A stretch of DNA of 64,000 bases, from positions 99,501 to 163,500 of the forward strand of contig LSRY02000002.1 of assembly GCA_001643675.2 (NCBI GenBank), in the 5' to 3' direction. The position numbers and the translations under genes were made by a program. The stretch comes from Monocercomonoides exilis (taxonomy: Eukaryota > Preaxostyla > Oxymonadida > Polymastigidae). The notes under the pieces are model-generated. The model was not told the DNA's origin, searched no databases, and was given only the letters and a program-made list of their open reading frames with translations. Positions 31,191 through 44,500 of this stretch are shown here, one piece after another (position 1 is the first letter of the stretch; each line of letters begins with the position of its first letter).

Positions 31191-32433
31191 AACAGGCTCC
31201 ACAAGCACGAAATGTGTTTGGGAAAGCAGAAAAGAATGATGAACCGGAAAATAAAGAAAGCAATATGCTGTCTTTGCTTGAAAATCCCATTTTATTGACA
31301 ACTTTCTTTGTTTCATTGAGATGAGAAGGGATTGTAATTCTTGGAATAACATAACCATTCGCCAATTATAATTGCATTTATTTGTTGTATTCAAAAAAAT
31401 TTTTTTGTTTCTATTTCTCATTTTTTTTAACGTTTTCAGTTTGGAATTTTAAGTATCTTGTTGTTGAAAAGATATTTTTCATTTTTTTTGTTCATGATTT
31501 TTGGTTTTTAAAGAGAAATGCATGCAATCATTCACAGACGGCACATGCATATCTCTGTGTGGAATTTGTAGTTTTGCCTATTCAAGCATTTTTTATTTTT
31601 ATTCAGCACCCATTTTCAATCGAGATTTGTGTTTTGTCGATATGTATTCATCTTGTTTTTATTTCATTTTCATTGCATTCACCTGTTGAGAACGTTAGAA
31701 CATGGAGAGGAATTGCTTCAATTCATTTTTGGAGAAATCTTGAGAGTTTCCGTTTTTGTGAAGTGCTTTTGTCAAAGCAATTACTGTTTGAGTGAATATT
31801 TCGTTTTTCCATTCTTCAAGTGCATTTTTATGAGCAAAAACAAAGAACACCCGCAAATGAAGAACACATTTATATTTTTCAATCTTGATGTTTGTTGAAC
31901 AAAAATCAGAAAAAGCAATCCAGAAAAAATGATTGTGGTATAAACTCCTTTTTCATTCCTTTTTATTTGAATCTTTCAGTTGACAAATAAAAAGTCCAAG
32001 GGCTGCTATCTGCCATTCTCTTTGTAACTCCTCAAAGCCCAATTCTCATTCTCTCGAAAAGACCAGCATTGCATCCATTTCGGTTCCCTCGTCTTCCCCC
32101 TCTTTCCCCCTCAATCCCAGTTCATCTTTGCAATATCAAATTCAACCTGTTGCAATTCCTTTTGCACTTCAAAGGAGAACAACAAACATTCTACATTCTC
32201 CAAACAAAACACGTACAAAAAATAGAGAAAGAGGACTTCGAAGCACAAAATTTGTCAAAAAAGAAAATGAAAAGAAAAACACACATTCATCGTGCTTCAG
32301 CCAAATCACACAGCCCAAGCAGCACAGAAGCCCTCCAAATGCTCGTCTTTCTGTCTCTTCCTTGATGCCTCTGGCCATCTCCTCCTCTGTCTCGGTTGAC
32401 TTTTCTTTCCGCTGTCCGCCCTCCCTCTCCTGC
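31191..32433. other. 3' intergenic region between convergent genes
   Basis: AT-rich to about 32.0 kb, then more C/T-rich up to the stop of the minus-strand TBC gene. Open frames here are short, hydrophobic and of no recognisable family. Expected to hold the 3' untranslated ends of both neighbours. Confidence 0.6.
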
Positions 32434-35359
32434 TCACCTTCCCGGCTTCTTCTCCTTCCGCCCAAGCCCCAGCACAAGCCGCGCAAGCAGCCGCTTCCCA
32501 AACCCCACAAGCTGCTCCCAGATCGTCATCTTCTCCCTCTGCTTCCTCCTCCTCATTTCCTCTGCCTCTGCCTCTGCCTCTGCCTCTGCCTTCCTCCGCC
32601 TCGCCTCCTCCTCTCTCTTCTGCTCCACCACCAGCTGCTCCACCATCTCCCCTCGTCTCCTCCACACCCCTCCATCTGCCCCACACCTCCACGCTCTCTT
32701 CTCCCCTGCCATCTCCTCTTTCCTTCCTTCTCCCCCTGCTTCGAAGTGGTGTTCTGCTGACTCCTCGTGCTGCACTCCCTTCGGTGTCAGCAGACATGCG
32801 CTCTCCTGCATCCTCTGCTCCACCCTTTCTGGGCTTGGCGCCACCCCCGCAAATCCGTTCGTGCGCTCCAGAAACGGGGTGGTCACGCTCCACTCTCTCT
32901 GCACGCCTTCTCCTGAGTCTCTCCTGTTCCTCTCCTCCCCATCCTTAGATCCCTCCAAGCAGCCTTTCGGTTGTTCTTCTTCCTCGTTCAGCAACAGTGA
33001 ATGTGTCTGAGAATCTGGTTGAAGTGATTTGTGTGAATTCGGTGCAGTGGCTGGTGAAATGTCTGGTGAAATGTCTGGCGAGGTGAATGGTGAAGTGTGT
33101 TGATGCCCAGCTGCATCCTGACCGATTCCACCACTTGTGCTCCCCTGTTCTATTTTGTCGGTTGCACCCATATCCTCCTGCCAAGCATGAAGTGTTGTTG
33201 GAGCTGCTCTCGATCCTGCCCCATCGTCTCTTCTGCAATCCATCCTTCTTTCTTTCTCTTTCCCCTCCTTTTTCTCCAAATTCATTTTCCACACCCCAAC
33301 AAATATTTCCTCTGCTCTCCCAACCAGCCTCTCCAGACTGCGCTGCTTCCTCTTGCTCACAAAAATCTCTTTTCCACCCTCTCTTCTCTCCTTCTCCTCC
33401 TCCCCAACACAGACTGACACCCCTGCCAATCCTGCTGCATCTGCTGAAGGCCTCGCAGAAGTGGACGATGAAGAAGCAGATGAAGTTGAAGAAGGCGATA
33501 CAAAAGAAAACGGAGAAGGGAAAGTCACATACGATGTCGAAGAGGATGATGAAGAAGATGAAGTTGATGAAGATGGCAAAGGAGAAACGGATGAAATGGG
33601 TGAAAACAAAGAAGAGAGTGATGATGATGGTGATGACGATGCCTGAGGCATTGGTGTGTCTGCCTCTGCTTCTTTCTCCAGTGACACGTTCTTTGCCAGC
33701 GTCTTCAGCCGGAGCAGGTCTCGCGTGCTCAGCATCTTCGCTCGCATCCCCTGCTGCCCAAGCAGCGCCACCCCAATGCACATCTCAAACGGCGTCCCAA
33801 TCGCAACAACCCGATCCAGCAGCCACACACGCTCACCACAAAAATCAGTTCCCAAACAGCACAAGCAAGAAATAAAGAAAAGAGAAAAAAAAATAAATTG
33901 AAGAAAAATAATTGTTGAAACAAATATTTGTGACAATGCAAAGAAGAAGAGCATTGCCCCTTCCCTCAAAAATACCAACCCACCTGCACCTCCAAAATCA
34001 GCTCTCCAAATGCCCAACCCTCGCAAACCTCGTCCAGCTCCAGCGACCGATAGAACGTCCCCAGCCACTCCCCCGCATACAGCATCCCCGAGAACCCGCA
34101 TTCCCTCAGATGCGCTGCCAGCTCCGGCTCTCCAACACCCAGCACTTCCTCAAACATCTCCACCGCCTTCCCCAGCTCTGCCCCGTCTGCGTGGAAGCAC
34201 CCCCCAAAATAGCCCCGCAGCACATCCCCCAGCACCCGCCCTCCCCGCATCCATCTCGTTCCTGCCTCCAGCTCCTGCTTCCTCACCTTCTCCTTCTCTT
34301 CTTCATTCGACAAGCCACACGCCCCTCTGCCCCGAAGCCCTGCCCACACCACCGCCCCGATCTCCACCATCCCCTGCACATACCCCGGCACCGGCCGCTC
34401 CTCCACCACCCGCCCCACCATCTCCCGCACTGCCTCCACCCCTTCCCCATTCTCTCCTGCAGCCTCCTTCCACCCCACACCCCCAATCCGCCCCAAGTCC
34501 TTCTCCAGCCGCTCCCTGTTCGTTCCGGCTCCCTCTGCCCTCTCTGCCCCTTCCGCCTCTGCCCCCGTGCAGCACAAAGCAGCAAAGAAAGGAACATCAA
34601 AATGCACAAAATAAAGCAAAACAGATTCAAGCCAGTTGTCCACCACATCAAATGCCTCAAAAAAGAAAAAAAAAAAACTAATAATCATTCGAGCACACCT
34701 CCAACCCCAGGCGTCCCATTGTCTGCCCCAAACCGGTCCAGCTGCGCCTCTGCTGCTGCCAGCGCTCCCCACACTTCTCCCCGCAACCCTCCTGGCACTC
34801 CATGCCTCGCCACAGCCACCTTCCGCACCAGGCAAAAACCCACAAAGCATTGCACAACGATGCAGGAGCGGAGGAAAAGGAAGTGAGGCAACGCATCCGA
34901 GATTAAAAAAATGAAAACAAAAAAATTTTTTGAAAGTGAAAGTGAAAGTGAAAACGAAAACGAAAACGAAAAAGGATTTCAGACTCGAAGCTCCTCCAGC
35001 GTGGCTGGAAGCCCCCTCAGCAGTCGTGCAACGGGGTTTTCTTCTAATCTGCCCGACTGCTCAGCTGCAGTTCCCAACGTTGTTGTGTTGCTCGTCCTGC
35101 CCTGTCTTCGCCGAAGTCGATGTGGAGTTTTGTCTCGAAAATCAAACACCCAAAAATTCTCTGTTTTTATGCCGTGATGGCCCACTCTCGTAAAAATATC
35201 GGTTCTTTGTGTTGCGGTGTGCCGCTGCGGTTTCTTCCGCCCCAGAAAGCAGAAAAAGCGGATCTGCGAATTTTGTGTTGATCCTGCCCACACTCGCCTC
35301 CACCCCTCCAAACACAGAAATCTCTCCACATCTGGTGGAGCACCGCAAAAATAAAACAT
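32434..35359 (-). CDS. TBC-domain Rab-GAP, GC-rich, spliced (tentative 4 exons)
   Basis: Tentative join: 35359-34985, 34819-34697, 34655-33984, 33831-32434 (minus), all phase 0, about 855 residues. Domain order fits TBC: VPGGLRGEVW (start of the domain), LEKDLGRIGG with the arginine finger, YVQGM with the glutamine finger, then EPELAAHLRECG, WLGTFYRSLELDEV, and after the last intron RVWLLDRVVAIG. Both catalytic fingers are present, so it should stimulate GTP hydrolysis by a Rab. The C-terminal half is a Ser-rich linker, SPDIS repeats, a charged helix with an EAEAEAEA run, and an amphipathic end. The exon starts at 34819 and 35359 are the weakest parts; the first exon could begin elsewhere or extend upstream. 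The next gene upstream on the same strand also ends in a TBC domain. Gene call strong, exact structure uncertain. Confidence 0.65.
32559..32592. repeat. CTCTGC hexamer repeat coding Glu-Ala
   Basis: About five tandem copies on the plus strand; the coding strand of the TBC gene reads alternating Glu and Ala, part of a predicted charged helix. Confidence 0.9.
33832..33983 (-). other. Intron (152 bp) within the TBC domain
   Basis: Begins GTGGGT after ...ELILEVQ and ends GGTGAG before RVWLLDRV, phase 0, T-rich. Without removal the frame stops soon after GWYF. A 5' site six bases earlier (GTGCAG) would also keep frame. Confidence 0.6.
34656..34696 (-). other. Intron (41 bp) within the TBC domain
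   Basis: Begins GTGCTC and ends TTTTTTGAG, with a poly-T run. It joins two frames that hold the start and the arginine-finger part of the TBC domain, phase 0. Confidence 0.55.
34820..34984 (-). other. Possible intron (165 bp) upstream of the TBC domain start
   Basis: Begins GTCTGA and ends GCGGAAG; joins ...ATLEELR to VAVARHGVPGG. It contains a hexamer repeat. Both sites are weak, so this is the least certain intron of the gene. Confidence 0.35.
34931..34972. repeat. GAAAGT/GAAAAC hexamer array
   Basis: Three GAAAGT-type units followed by three GAAAAC-type units in tandem. It falls inside the possible 165 bp intron of the GC-rich TBC gene, so length changes would not affect protein. Confidence 0.9.
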
Positions 35360-35582
35360 GGAAAAAAAAGCAGGACTTCTGAAGTGGACACTCTGATTCT
35401 TGCCCGAGCACACAGCCAGAAAATTAACAGATAAAAAAAAACAAAAAAACAAAAAATACAAAAAATTCAAAAAACAGAAAAAGAGCAATGACACAAAAAG
35501 CTGTGTGAAAAGGCTGCCGAGCAAATAGAACAGAAAATGAAAAACGAGGAAATTAATAGAATATCTTGCAGCACTCGCCACA

Positions 35583-38500
35583 TCAAACAGGATGTTGGGC
35601 CAGAGGCAAGCAAACAAGCAAATGCATTTTGTCAGAAACAAAAAATAAAAAAATAAACTGCTTCTCTTTTCTTTCCTTCATCCAAGGCGTCTGCTGGCCT
35701 GTCAGGAAGCGCCCCCGAACGAGTTCCACCGCGCCCAGAAGGCGTCTCCAGACTCCACATCCACCATCCGCACTGCCTCCCGGAACTCCCCCCACCGACA
35801 CCGCCGCCACCCCCTGCTTGATCCCCAGCAGCTGCCCCCGCACTGCATCCACCGCCTCCCCGCGCCGCTCTCCCCGCACCCGCCACGCCGCCTCCTTCCC
35901 CTCCGGAAACAGCACCACCAGCAGCCCTAGCGCTGCCCGGAACAGGAACGACGGGTCTCCCCACCGCACCTCCTCCACCACCGCCGACGCAATCTCCACG
36001 CTGAACCGCTTCGCAAACAGCGAAATAAACCACATCCGCACAAAGTCAAACATCAGCTCCTTCCGCTCATACAGCTCCCCAAAGAACCGCAGCGCTGGCT
36101 GCTCACACAGCACAATCACCATCCCCACCACAAAAAAAGAAAGGAAAACAAAAATCAAAATTAAAATTAAAAAAAAAGAGAAAACAAAAGCAGCACACCA
36201 ATTTCGACTTCTTCAGCAGGTAATGCAAGAACCCGTTCATCTGCTGCATAAACGCAGGCGTCAGGCGATACAGCTGAGTGAAGAATGGAGACAGCACAAT
36301 GTTTGTGAACAGTTCATATGCACCAAATTTGTCTCCGAAAAGCGTAACAAGCGCAGCTGGATATGACATACCCTGCAAAAATCCTATTTCTGGGCAACGA
36401 ACAACAAACCTCATTAGCAGCTCTCGAACGTCATCCTTTGAAAAGTCAACTGTATGTCCTCCATCTGCACTTGACACCAAAGTTGTCCGTTTCACATCCA
36501 GCTCAATAGTACGGAATGGCAGTCGAAACATTGAAAGCTCATCGTCACCAATCAATCTTTCATGAAATTTTCTTTCCCCATAATATCTAATATTCTCAGA
36601 TTTTCTCTCCTGCTCAATTCCTTTTTCGCACGATAATCCCATCATGCGCACAGAAGGAAATGCTTTCACAAACGGTTGTAATGGAAGTTCTGCTCTTGTT
36701 ATGTCAAAATCTGGCAGTTGGTTTGCTTTACCGCTTGAATGCATGGAAACTGACAGAATTTCATCATTCCAAGCTTCCCTTGATCCACAAAAATTGTCAT
36801 GAGGTGTTTTCAGTGCAGTTGAAATGGGAGTCAATGCTTTCGCTTCATCTGAATCGCTTTCGTTCAACCATCCAAAAAGTGGAAGCGCTTGACTTTCACT
36901 TTCATTGGTCATATTTAAATTCAATGACTTTGAGTTGAGCGTATCTGTACTTTTGTTCTCTTCAGAGATCTTATCAAGAGATGCTGATGATTGAGTCGAG
37001 TGCTGAAAGTGTCCTTGAATTTTTTCCTCGGATTTAATTTGTCCTTGCGATGTTTGAGCTTCTGCTTCCAATCTTGTTGAATCTTCAAATTCTTCTCGTG
37101 CAAGTATTGATCGGATTTCCCTTGCTTTAGCAAAATCTTCTTCATAATCCTGCCATGTAATTAACATATTCCTTGTCATCTGACGCACCCATCCTGCGAA
37201 TCTCAGCTGAGTCGCAACAAATTTATTCTCTGCAAGCTGTCCTGATGCCCTTCCCTTCCCTCTAAATTGTTTCTCAACATACATATAAGGAATGCTCATT
37301 TCTTCCTCATTCAATAATTCGCATTCTCCGAAGAATTCTTCAGAAGAGCTCTCTCCTCCTCGAGTCGGTGAGATGGAGTGAAGTATTGTCGATGAAGACG
37401 AATTTGAAGGAGAAGAAAGAGTAGCAAATATCGCAGAAGATAAAGATAGATGAACGGGAGAAGCAGAGGCTGAAGCTGATGCTGGATGCATGCTCGATTT
37501 TACTTGTTTGGTGGCTTGAGGCAAAAATGAATTAAATCCAAATGAAAATGAATTGTTTTGTTTGGAATTCGACCCATTACCAGTTTTTTGTGTGAAGGCA
37601 CTTGATGTTTTATTGCAAGTATTGAAAAAAGGAATTATCGAATTAAGCGAATCTGTTTCTGTTTGAGAAGGAGGAGCATCAATCAAATGCGAAGGACTGA
37701 AATATGTGAAAGAGGGTGCTGAAAGAAGGATGGGTGATGTTTTGGCTGAATCTGAGAGGATGAATGGTAGATAAGAAGGGGATTCTCTCAAAGAATCATG
37801 TAAAATTGAGCGGATATCAAACGGAAGGCAAAAATGTGGATAAACACTCAACTGAATCTGAAGAAAATGTGAAAAAACTGGCCAAGTCAAATTCGGAGCC
37901 ACTTTCAACGATCGAATCAATATCCGAGTTGCATTAATGATTGATATTGGTGTTGAAGCATTTGATGGGATATTAACAAGTGGCGGAGTTTGTGTAAAAT
38001 CCGATACTGAGCGAAAAGCAAATGGAGAAGAAATAATATCCTCAATCAGCAATAGTAGTGCTTTGACCATCGAGTAATTCGAGCCATATTGGATCAAAAG
38101 TGACACAAGTCCATTTAAAATCGAAAGTTGGTCAAACATTTGATCCTCAACGGACGAACATGAAATTTTGCCTTTGTTTGATGATATCGTCAGATAGTGA
38201 ATCAAATCAAATGGATGAAGAAGATGAAGAGAAAGCGCAACATCTTCTTGAGTTTCTTCTGTAAAATATCTGAAAAAGAACGATAAAATAACTGTCAACA
38301 AAAAATGAGCGTTTGTGATTGAAGAAAGCGCACAAAGAACAGAAACAGCAGATGATACAACAGATGTCACTTGGCAGCCTAAAAAAGGTAATATAGTTGA
38401 CAGAAATTTTGCTAAGAGATTTGGTGATGGTAGTTCCAGAACAGAAAAATATTCCGATTTTAAGTAGTTGATTCCCTGAGGATTGTTGCAATTTTGTATA

Positions 38501-41500
38501 GCAAGTGCTTTTTGTTCATTGTGCAACTGGATTAACGCAACAATTCGCTCTGCAATCGAAGAAACAGAACTTTTCCGTCTAAATGAAGTAGGTTTTTCGA
38601 AAGAATTTCCCCCTTTTTTGATGCCAAGAATAAAGAGAAAGCTGTCAGAATTGATAACCCCGCACATCAGGATGAAAGCTGTTTCGATTGTCACACTTAG
38701 CAAAGACTGCCATTGCTCAAGTATCATTTGCGTGCATTCTTCTTTCGCAAATCCTTTGATATTTTCGCTATCTGAAGCTGATGAATTTGATGGTATTTTT
38801 TCGGAACTGTTATGAATCGATGAACTTAGTCGCTTGAATTCAGAAAGATGTGGATCAAAAGTCGGATATTCGCTCATAATCGAGAGCAGACGGAGCAAGG
38901 CATCTGCGCAGTTTCTGCTATGCAAAGTTAAAGAGCTTGATGTAATGCTATCTTCAAAGACATCTTCCCTAAATGGAATGAAATTGTGATTTTCCTGGTG
39001 AGATGAACTAACAAGGCAGCAATATGGAATCATCTTCACATATTCGCCAGCCATTAGCAGTGTGTGTTCTTCGAGGCAACAGCGAAGGGAAGCAAAGCAA
39101 TCAGAAAGCGTAAAAAAGCAATCAGAGCAAAATGGACTCTGATTGGAAAGAACAGAAAGCAAAGATAGAGATCGAAGGCAACGAACAGACGCAAACTGAA
39201 TAGCTGGAGAATCAATTCTTTGAAAGTCGAGAAAAAGGTTGCTCTGGTTTGCCAATATAGATTCATTTGTTGAGACGCTTAATGTGTCCTGCTCTTCTTC
39301 TTTTGTGGACTTGCTCAAACATTCAGAACAATCGTGCACAGTACTTATAACCTCTTTGGTTTTACCATCCCTCATATCCTTCACTGTTCCCGTTACAATA
39401 TATAAGCACGCTTTCATTGCTTCGATAGCTATTTCCTCTGCTGTATTGATGATCGCGGGTGAAGTACATGGAGAATGTTCGCATTTAATCCACTTGCATT
39501 GCATTTCTGAACTGAGATCATCAATGACTTCCACTTTTCTGCTTTGATAACTTTGAATCGAATTTAAAAATTCTGAATGATGAAAAGAAGAAGCAGAAAA
39601 GCTTACAACCGGACTTGAAAGAAGAGGGAAGGTTGAAGATTCAATAAAAGCGGATAATCTGCGGAAAATGTTTGGAGAAGAAGAATTCAAAACTTTCATC
39701 GAAAAAGGCGAAGATGAACGCTTTGGAGACATGGAAGAAGGAAGAGGAGATCCACAAAACGACGAAGGAATAGGTGAAAAAGAGCGAAAAGAAGAAGGAG
39801 ACATTGAGGTTACTGGAGAATCTGCCGAATAATCGAAGAAAGAAGGAAGATGATTAATATGTGATGTAGATTTTTGAATGTAGGATATTTTCTGAGAGAG
39901 AGACGGCTTGAGTTGTGCATCTGAATTGTTGGAAATGCTTGCTTCTTTGCATCTGTTCAAAAACGAATGGTGGAAATAAGGGCGTTTTAGTCCATCAAAT
40001 TCCAGCTGAGATGGCTTTATGCAAAATTGATAGCAATCTGATGATTCATTATTCACAAAATACTGTTCGAATTCTTCATTTTCCAGTAAACAACGAGAGC
40101 ATCCTCTACACAGATTGTTGATGTTTGCATTTTCAACATCTTTAAGGTGATGTTCCTTGTTCAGACCAGAAATATATAAATAATCATTGGCAGCGCATTT
40201 TTTCAGCTTATTCCGAATTGCCTCCGCTTGAGACACACGCTTCAAATCTGAGTCACTCAGCCCCAAAATTCCAGTGAGATTTGTATACTCATTGACAGAA
40301 GAAGATGCTGTCTTTGGTGTCTTCAGCTGTTCGCAACGGATTATTGGAGACTTTTCCGGAAGTGGCGTCGATGGCGATGAATGAGCCGACTGGATGTGTG
40401 TGGTTGGGCTTGCTGAATGTGCTGCCCTCGACAGAAAAGAAGTGCTTGAAAATGGCGACAGCGGAGGAGAGGCTGACGAAGCTGGTGCTGGAGAGGTCAT
40501 CTTGGACGGAGAAAGAGGACGTACTGATGGAGAGGAAAGGGGAGTAATGACTGGAGATGGAGACGAATGCAAGGAACCAGAAGAAAGAGAGCTTTGCTGC
40601 GAGGGAGTGCTTGAAATTGGAGAAGACACATGGTACGTTCCCAAATGTGGGGTGTGTGTTTGACTTGATGTCGAAGGCGATGAATGCAGCGAATGTTCGC
40701 TCTGATAGAAAGACATTTGCTGAGCTGTCAGATGGAGAGGTACCAAAGAACTGTGCTCGAATGGGGAAGAGCATTGCCTTTGAACAAAAGACAGAATGTC
40801 ACTCAGAACATTTTCTGTTTGGCTGTTGAGAACACCTGTCTGGCCAAGCAATCTGAGGTACTGTCTTATCAGTCGACTAATTGCAACATTCAACTGAGAG
40901 CTGCTTAAAGATGTGAACTGGCGCAATTGTTCTGAAGAAGCATCGTTTATTTCATCTGAAAGTTGAATCAGCGCAGCTATGGATGCGCAAAGATGACTGG
41001 AGTATTGCTCAACTAGGAAATCGCAGTGAAACGCCTTTAAAACAGAAAGAGCAGAAGATGCAAGCTGTTCGGGTGAGTTTGTGTCTGAAAGCGCAGAAAG
41101 AGCAATAAAGACAACACATGAAGCCAAATGTTGAGCATCCTCTGCTGTTGGCAACACATTTTGTTCTTCAAATAAATTATCATTTGAATGTGCTGAGAAC
41201 AAAGAATTGCTCGCTTGTTCGTGTGGCAGTTGATCGTCATTAGAAGATATTGAAACAGTAGAAACTGAATGAATGGAATCAGAGCTTGCTTGGACTGAAT
41301 CAGAAGATGATGAAGAAGCAGAATACGACTCTGATTTTCCGAGATGATTTTTTGTTGCTTGTGCAGAGTTTGTATCTGATTGAGTCGTTTGCTGGACAGA
41401 AATAGGCATAAACAGATAAGAAGGATTTGGCGTTGAATGAATCAGAGAACGAACTCTCGAAAAGCGAAGCCGAGAAGAAAAGGCAGATTTGAGTTGTGAA

Positions 41501-44500
41501 TGTCCACAAGATGCAATGCACCTGCAAATTAAGTTGTGTGAGAGCAAGAATGCAACCGGGAAAAAAATGGAGTCGTGTGCTTCAGACAGTTCATCAGCAC
41601 GCAATTTAGTAGTCGTTGTGCAGATGTGTTTCTGGATGGAAGGAATATGAATGGAGAATGCAGGATTGTTGAAGAGCAAGGATGTCAATGCGATTAAGGC
41701 CTCATTGGCAGTTTTGTGGCAGATAACAACAGTTGGAACAAAATGATGAAAATGAGCATGCGCTGTATTGTTTGTTGCAGTTGCAGATGATGTTTGGAAT
41801 GAAGATTGAGATTGTGTTTGTTGAAACAAAAGATCGCTTTTTGAAAGAATAAGCGGTAATGTTAATTCCTCAGAAAATTTAGTATTTGTAGATTGAGTTT
41901 GTTGCTGAGCGTCAACTGGAAGAGGTTGTGAAGGAGAATGAGTAATGGTGGAAAGTGCAAGATTAAAAGGCCCTGCTTTAGCTGTCCATTGGTCTGCTGA
42001 GTCTGGAAGAGGAGGTGTTGCAAGAGAAAAGAGAAGTGTGACAAGAGGTGCAATGAACTGTGACTGGATAAACGGAGAAAGAAGTGTCACCGCTCTGCAA
42101 GCTCTCCACATCAAAAGATGATTTCCAGAAAGAAGAATCTTCAGACACAAAGTTATGAAACTTGTAAGAAATAGAGAAGATCGCTCTGAGCTTTGAATGC
42201 TTTGTTTGACTTCATTGCACTTATTCTCTTTCGGACTTTGTTGCTGTTCAAACGGAGTCGAATTCAAAAGAGATTCAAATGGTGGCTTTCCAAATGGTTC
42301 ATCCAGCTCGCGGAAAACAAAAGATGCAAGTGATTGTTTGTTTGTCCCGTTCGTCAACGGAATTAGCACAGAAGACGAAAGGAAAGGGAACTCGTCAGGA
42401 AGATCAGCTAAGTTGGAGGGAGGTGGTGCTGTGGGTGGTGCTGTGGGTGGTGTAGTGTCACTCAAAATGTGGTCGAGGACTATCTTTGTAAGCGAAGTGA
42501 AGGCGATAACCTGCGACGAAATTTGGCAGAAGGCATCAGAATTGTGTGGAGGCATTTCCAACGGAAATGGAGTAGATTTGCCTTCGAAGGGAACTTTTAG
42601 TGCGATTCTCTCAAAAAATGAAGTGCACTCAAAAGAAGAGGCCATATCTTCACAGAAAAAAAATAAGGCCGAAGAAGAATCTGGTTGAGACTGTGATTTG
42701 TTAGGAAGTTGAAGCGAATCATCAGAAAGTGGGATAGATTGTTCAGAAGAAAAAACAGATAATTTGAAGTGTGTGATGCGATGGAGTGAATTTGGCAGTT
42801 GTGAAGCAGTGTTGTTTGAAACGGGCTGATACGAGCTTATTTCATTTTCCGAAGAATGCAAGAACTTTGAAGTCTCTTTTCCAATAACATTTTGTTTCGC
42901 AGCTGGTGCGTGGAATTGGGGGTTTTCAGTTGGATTTTCGTTTTGTGCCTTTTCCTTTACTTTTCTCCTTAGAAATCTGCTCTTTTCGTTCTTGTCTTTT
43001 TTTGGCATGGATGTGCGAGTGCTGGATGTGATGTACAAGCAATCGCTTGTCCCAAAACTTTGAGAAGAAAAGGCCCCAACAGCAGAGGAATCGCCAATCG
43101 GAAGAGAAGACACGCGATCTTTTTCCAGCGGCTGAAAAAGAACCACTCGAGAAAGCGAGCGGAAGAGCTCTGTTTTGATTGAGATATGCTCCTTTCCACA
43201 AAGTGAGGCGAGCAAAGAGAGAGAAAAAGGAGAAGGTTTCGAAGGTAGTAAAGTGCGAAGAAGCGAATCTGTTTGCTGAGAAATTGCGGGCAAAGAAATA
43301 AGCCTGCTGAAAACAGAAGATGCGACTGTTGAGAGCAAAGGATGATGGCCAATTAGAAGAATCAGAAATATGACCAACAGCGGAGAAGAAGACGAAAGTT
43401 CAATCAGCGATGAAAAGAAAGTGATTATGACAGGAAAATGCTCGTTGCTGTTCCACTTGTCTCTTATGGATGCTATTTTTGAGTCGAACAATGCGATGGG
43501 AGAGAAATCTGGCGAAGACATGCTAAAAACTGGTGTCACACCAAAATTCCCTTCTCCAAAAGTTTCTGTTTTCTGCCTTGCTGATGGCGACGAAGGATGA
43601 GAAGAATGAGGCTCCTTGTCGTTCTTTCCAAATGTTGAAAACGAATGTTCCTGGCTTTGTCTCATGGTCTGCATTCGAAGTGCCTGCGATTTATCAGAAG
43701 TCTGTTGCGCTGCTCTTTGAGATGACTTGGTATTTTTTGAGGCATCTGCTTCACTCAGAAAGCGAGCATAGTGCCCAAACAGCAAAAGCTGCTCGCTCAC
43801 ATCTAGTTTGTCTGTCCGAAATTCTTCGTCGTCTTCATCGAACGATGAAGGATCCTCTTTGGGCTTCTCTTTTGAGCTGCTTTTGGCAGATCTGATCCAA
43901 TTCATCAGCGAGCTCGACTTCTTTTCGTGCTGTGCAGATTTGTTTGATTCGCTCGACGAAAAAACGCAATCAAAAGTTGTTGACTGAGCAAAAGGATACA
44001 TCTGTGCTAAGTCCAACGCTGTTGGTGTTAATAATTCTTGATTGAAAAAGTCTGGCTCAAAATATCTTTGTGTTAGTGAGCTTGGAACAGATGAATTTGC
44101 CTCTGGAACTTTGTTGTGTTTCGAAGAAGTTGAGCGTCGCTTTTTCTTCTCATTTAAATATTCGCAGTAACTTTTCATCTTCATTTTCAGTGAATGTATC
44201 TGGCTGATCCGATTGAGATGCTCGTTTTGCAGTTCTTTCAGCAGAACATCCAACGCTGCCTTCATCACAGAGGCGCTCCAGCGAGGCAGGATGTTGTCAA
44301 TCACACTGTTTTCGCTCCATTCTGTCAGCCGTCTGAAATCGCTCAAAACAGCTCGACGCAAATCAGATATTGGATGGAGCATTGTTTCAATTATCCCAAA
44401 TTTGTTGATTCTGTTCTGAATGCGCTCAGCCAGCTCTTCAAATGGATTGCGAGCAACCTGCCTGGCAGATGCGATGTCCAAACACAAAGAGAACAAAGAC

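Noticed and set aside
33087-34886. Plus-strand Pro/Ser/His-rich frames of 220-320 codons
   Set aside because: They are antisense to the GC-rich TBC gene, whose minus-strand frames contain real TBC motifs.
36103-36198. Stop at 36103 as the end of the large NTPase-TBC gene
   Set aside because: The last 30 codons before it are Phe/Cys-rich intron-like sequence that interrupts the TBC domain; the domain resumes downstream in frame after a 97 bp intron.
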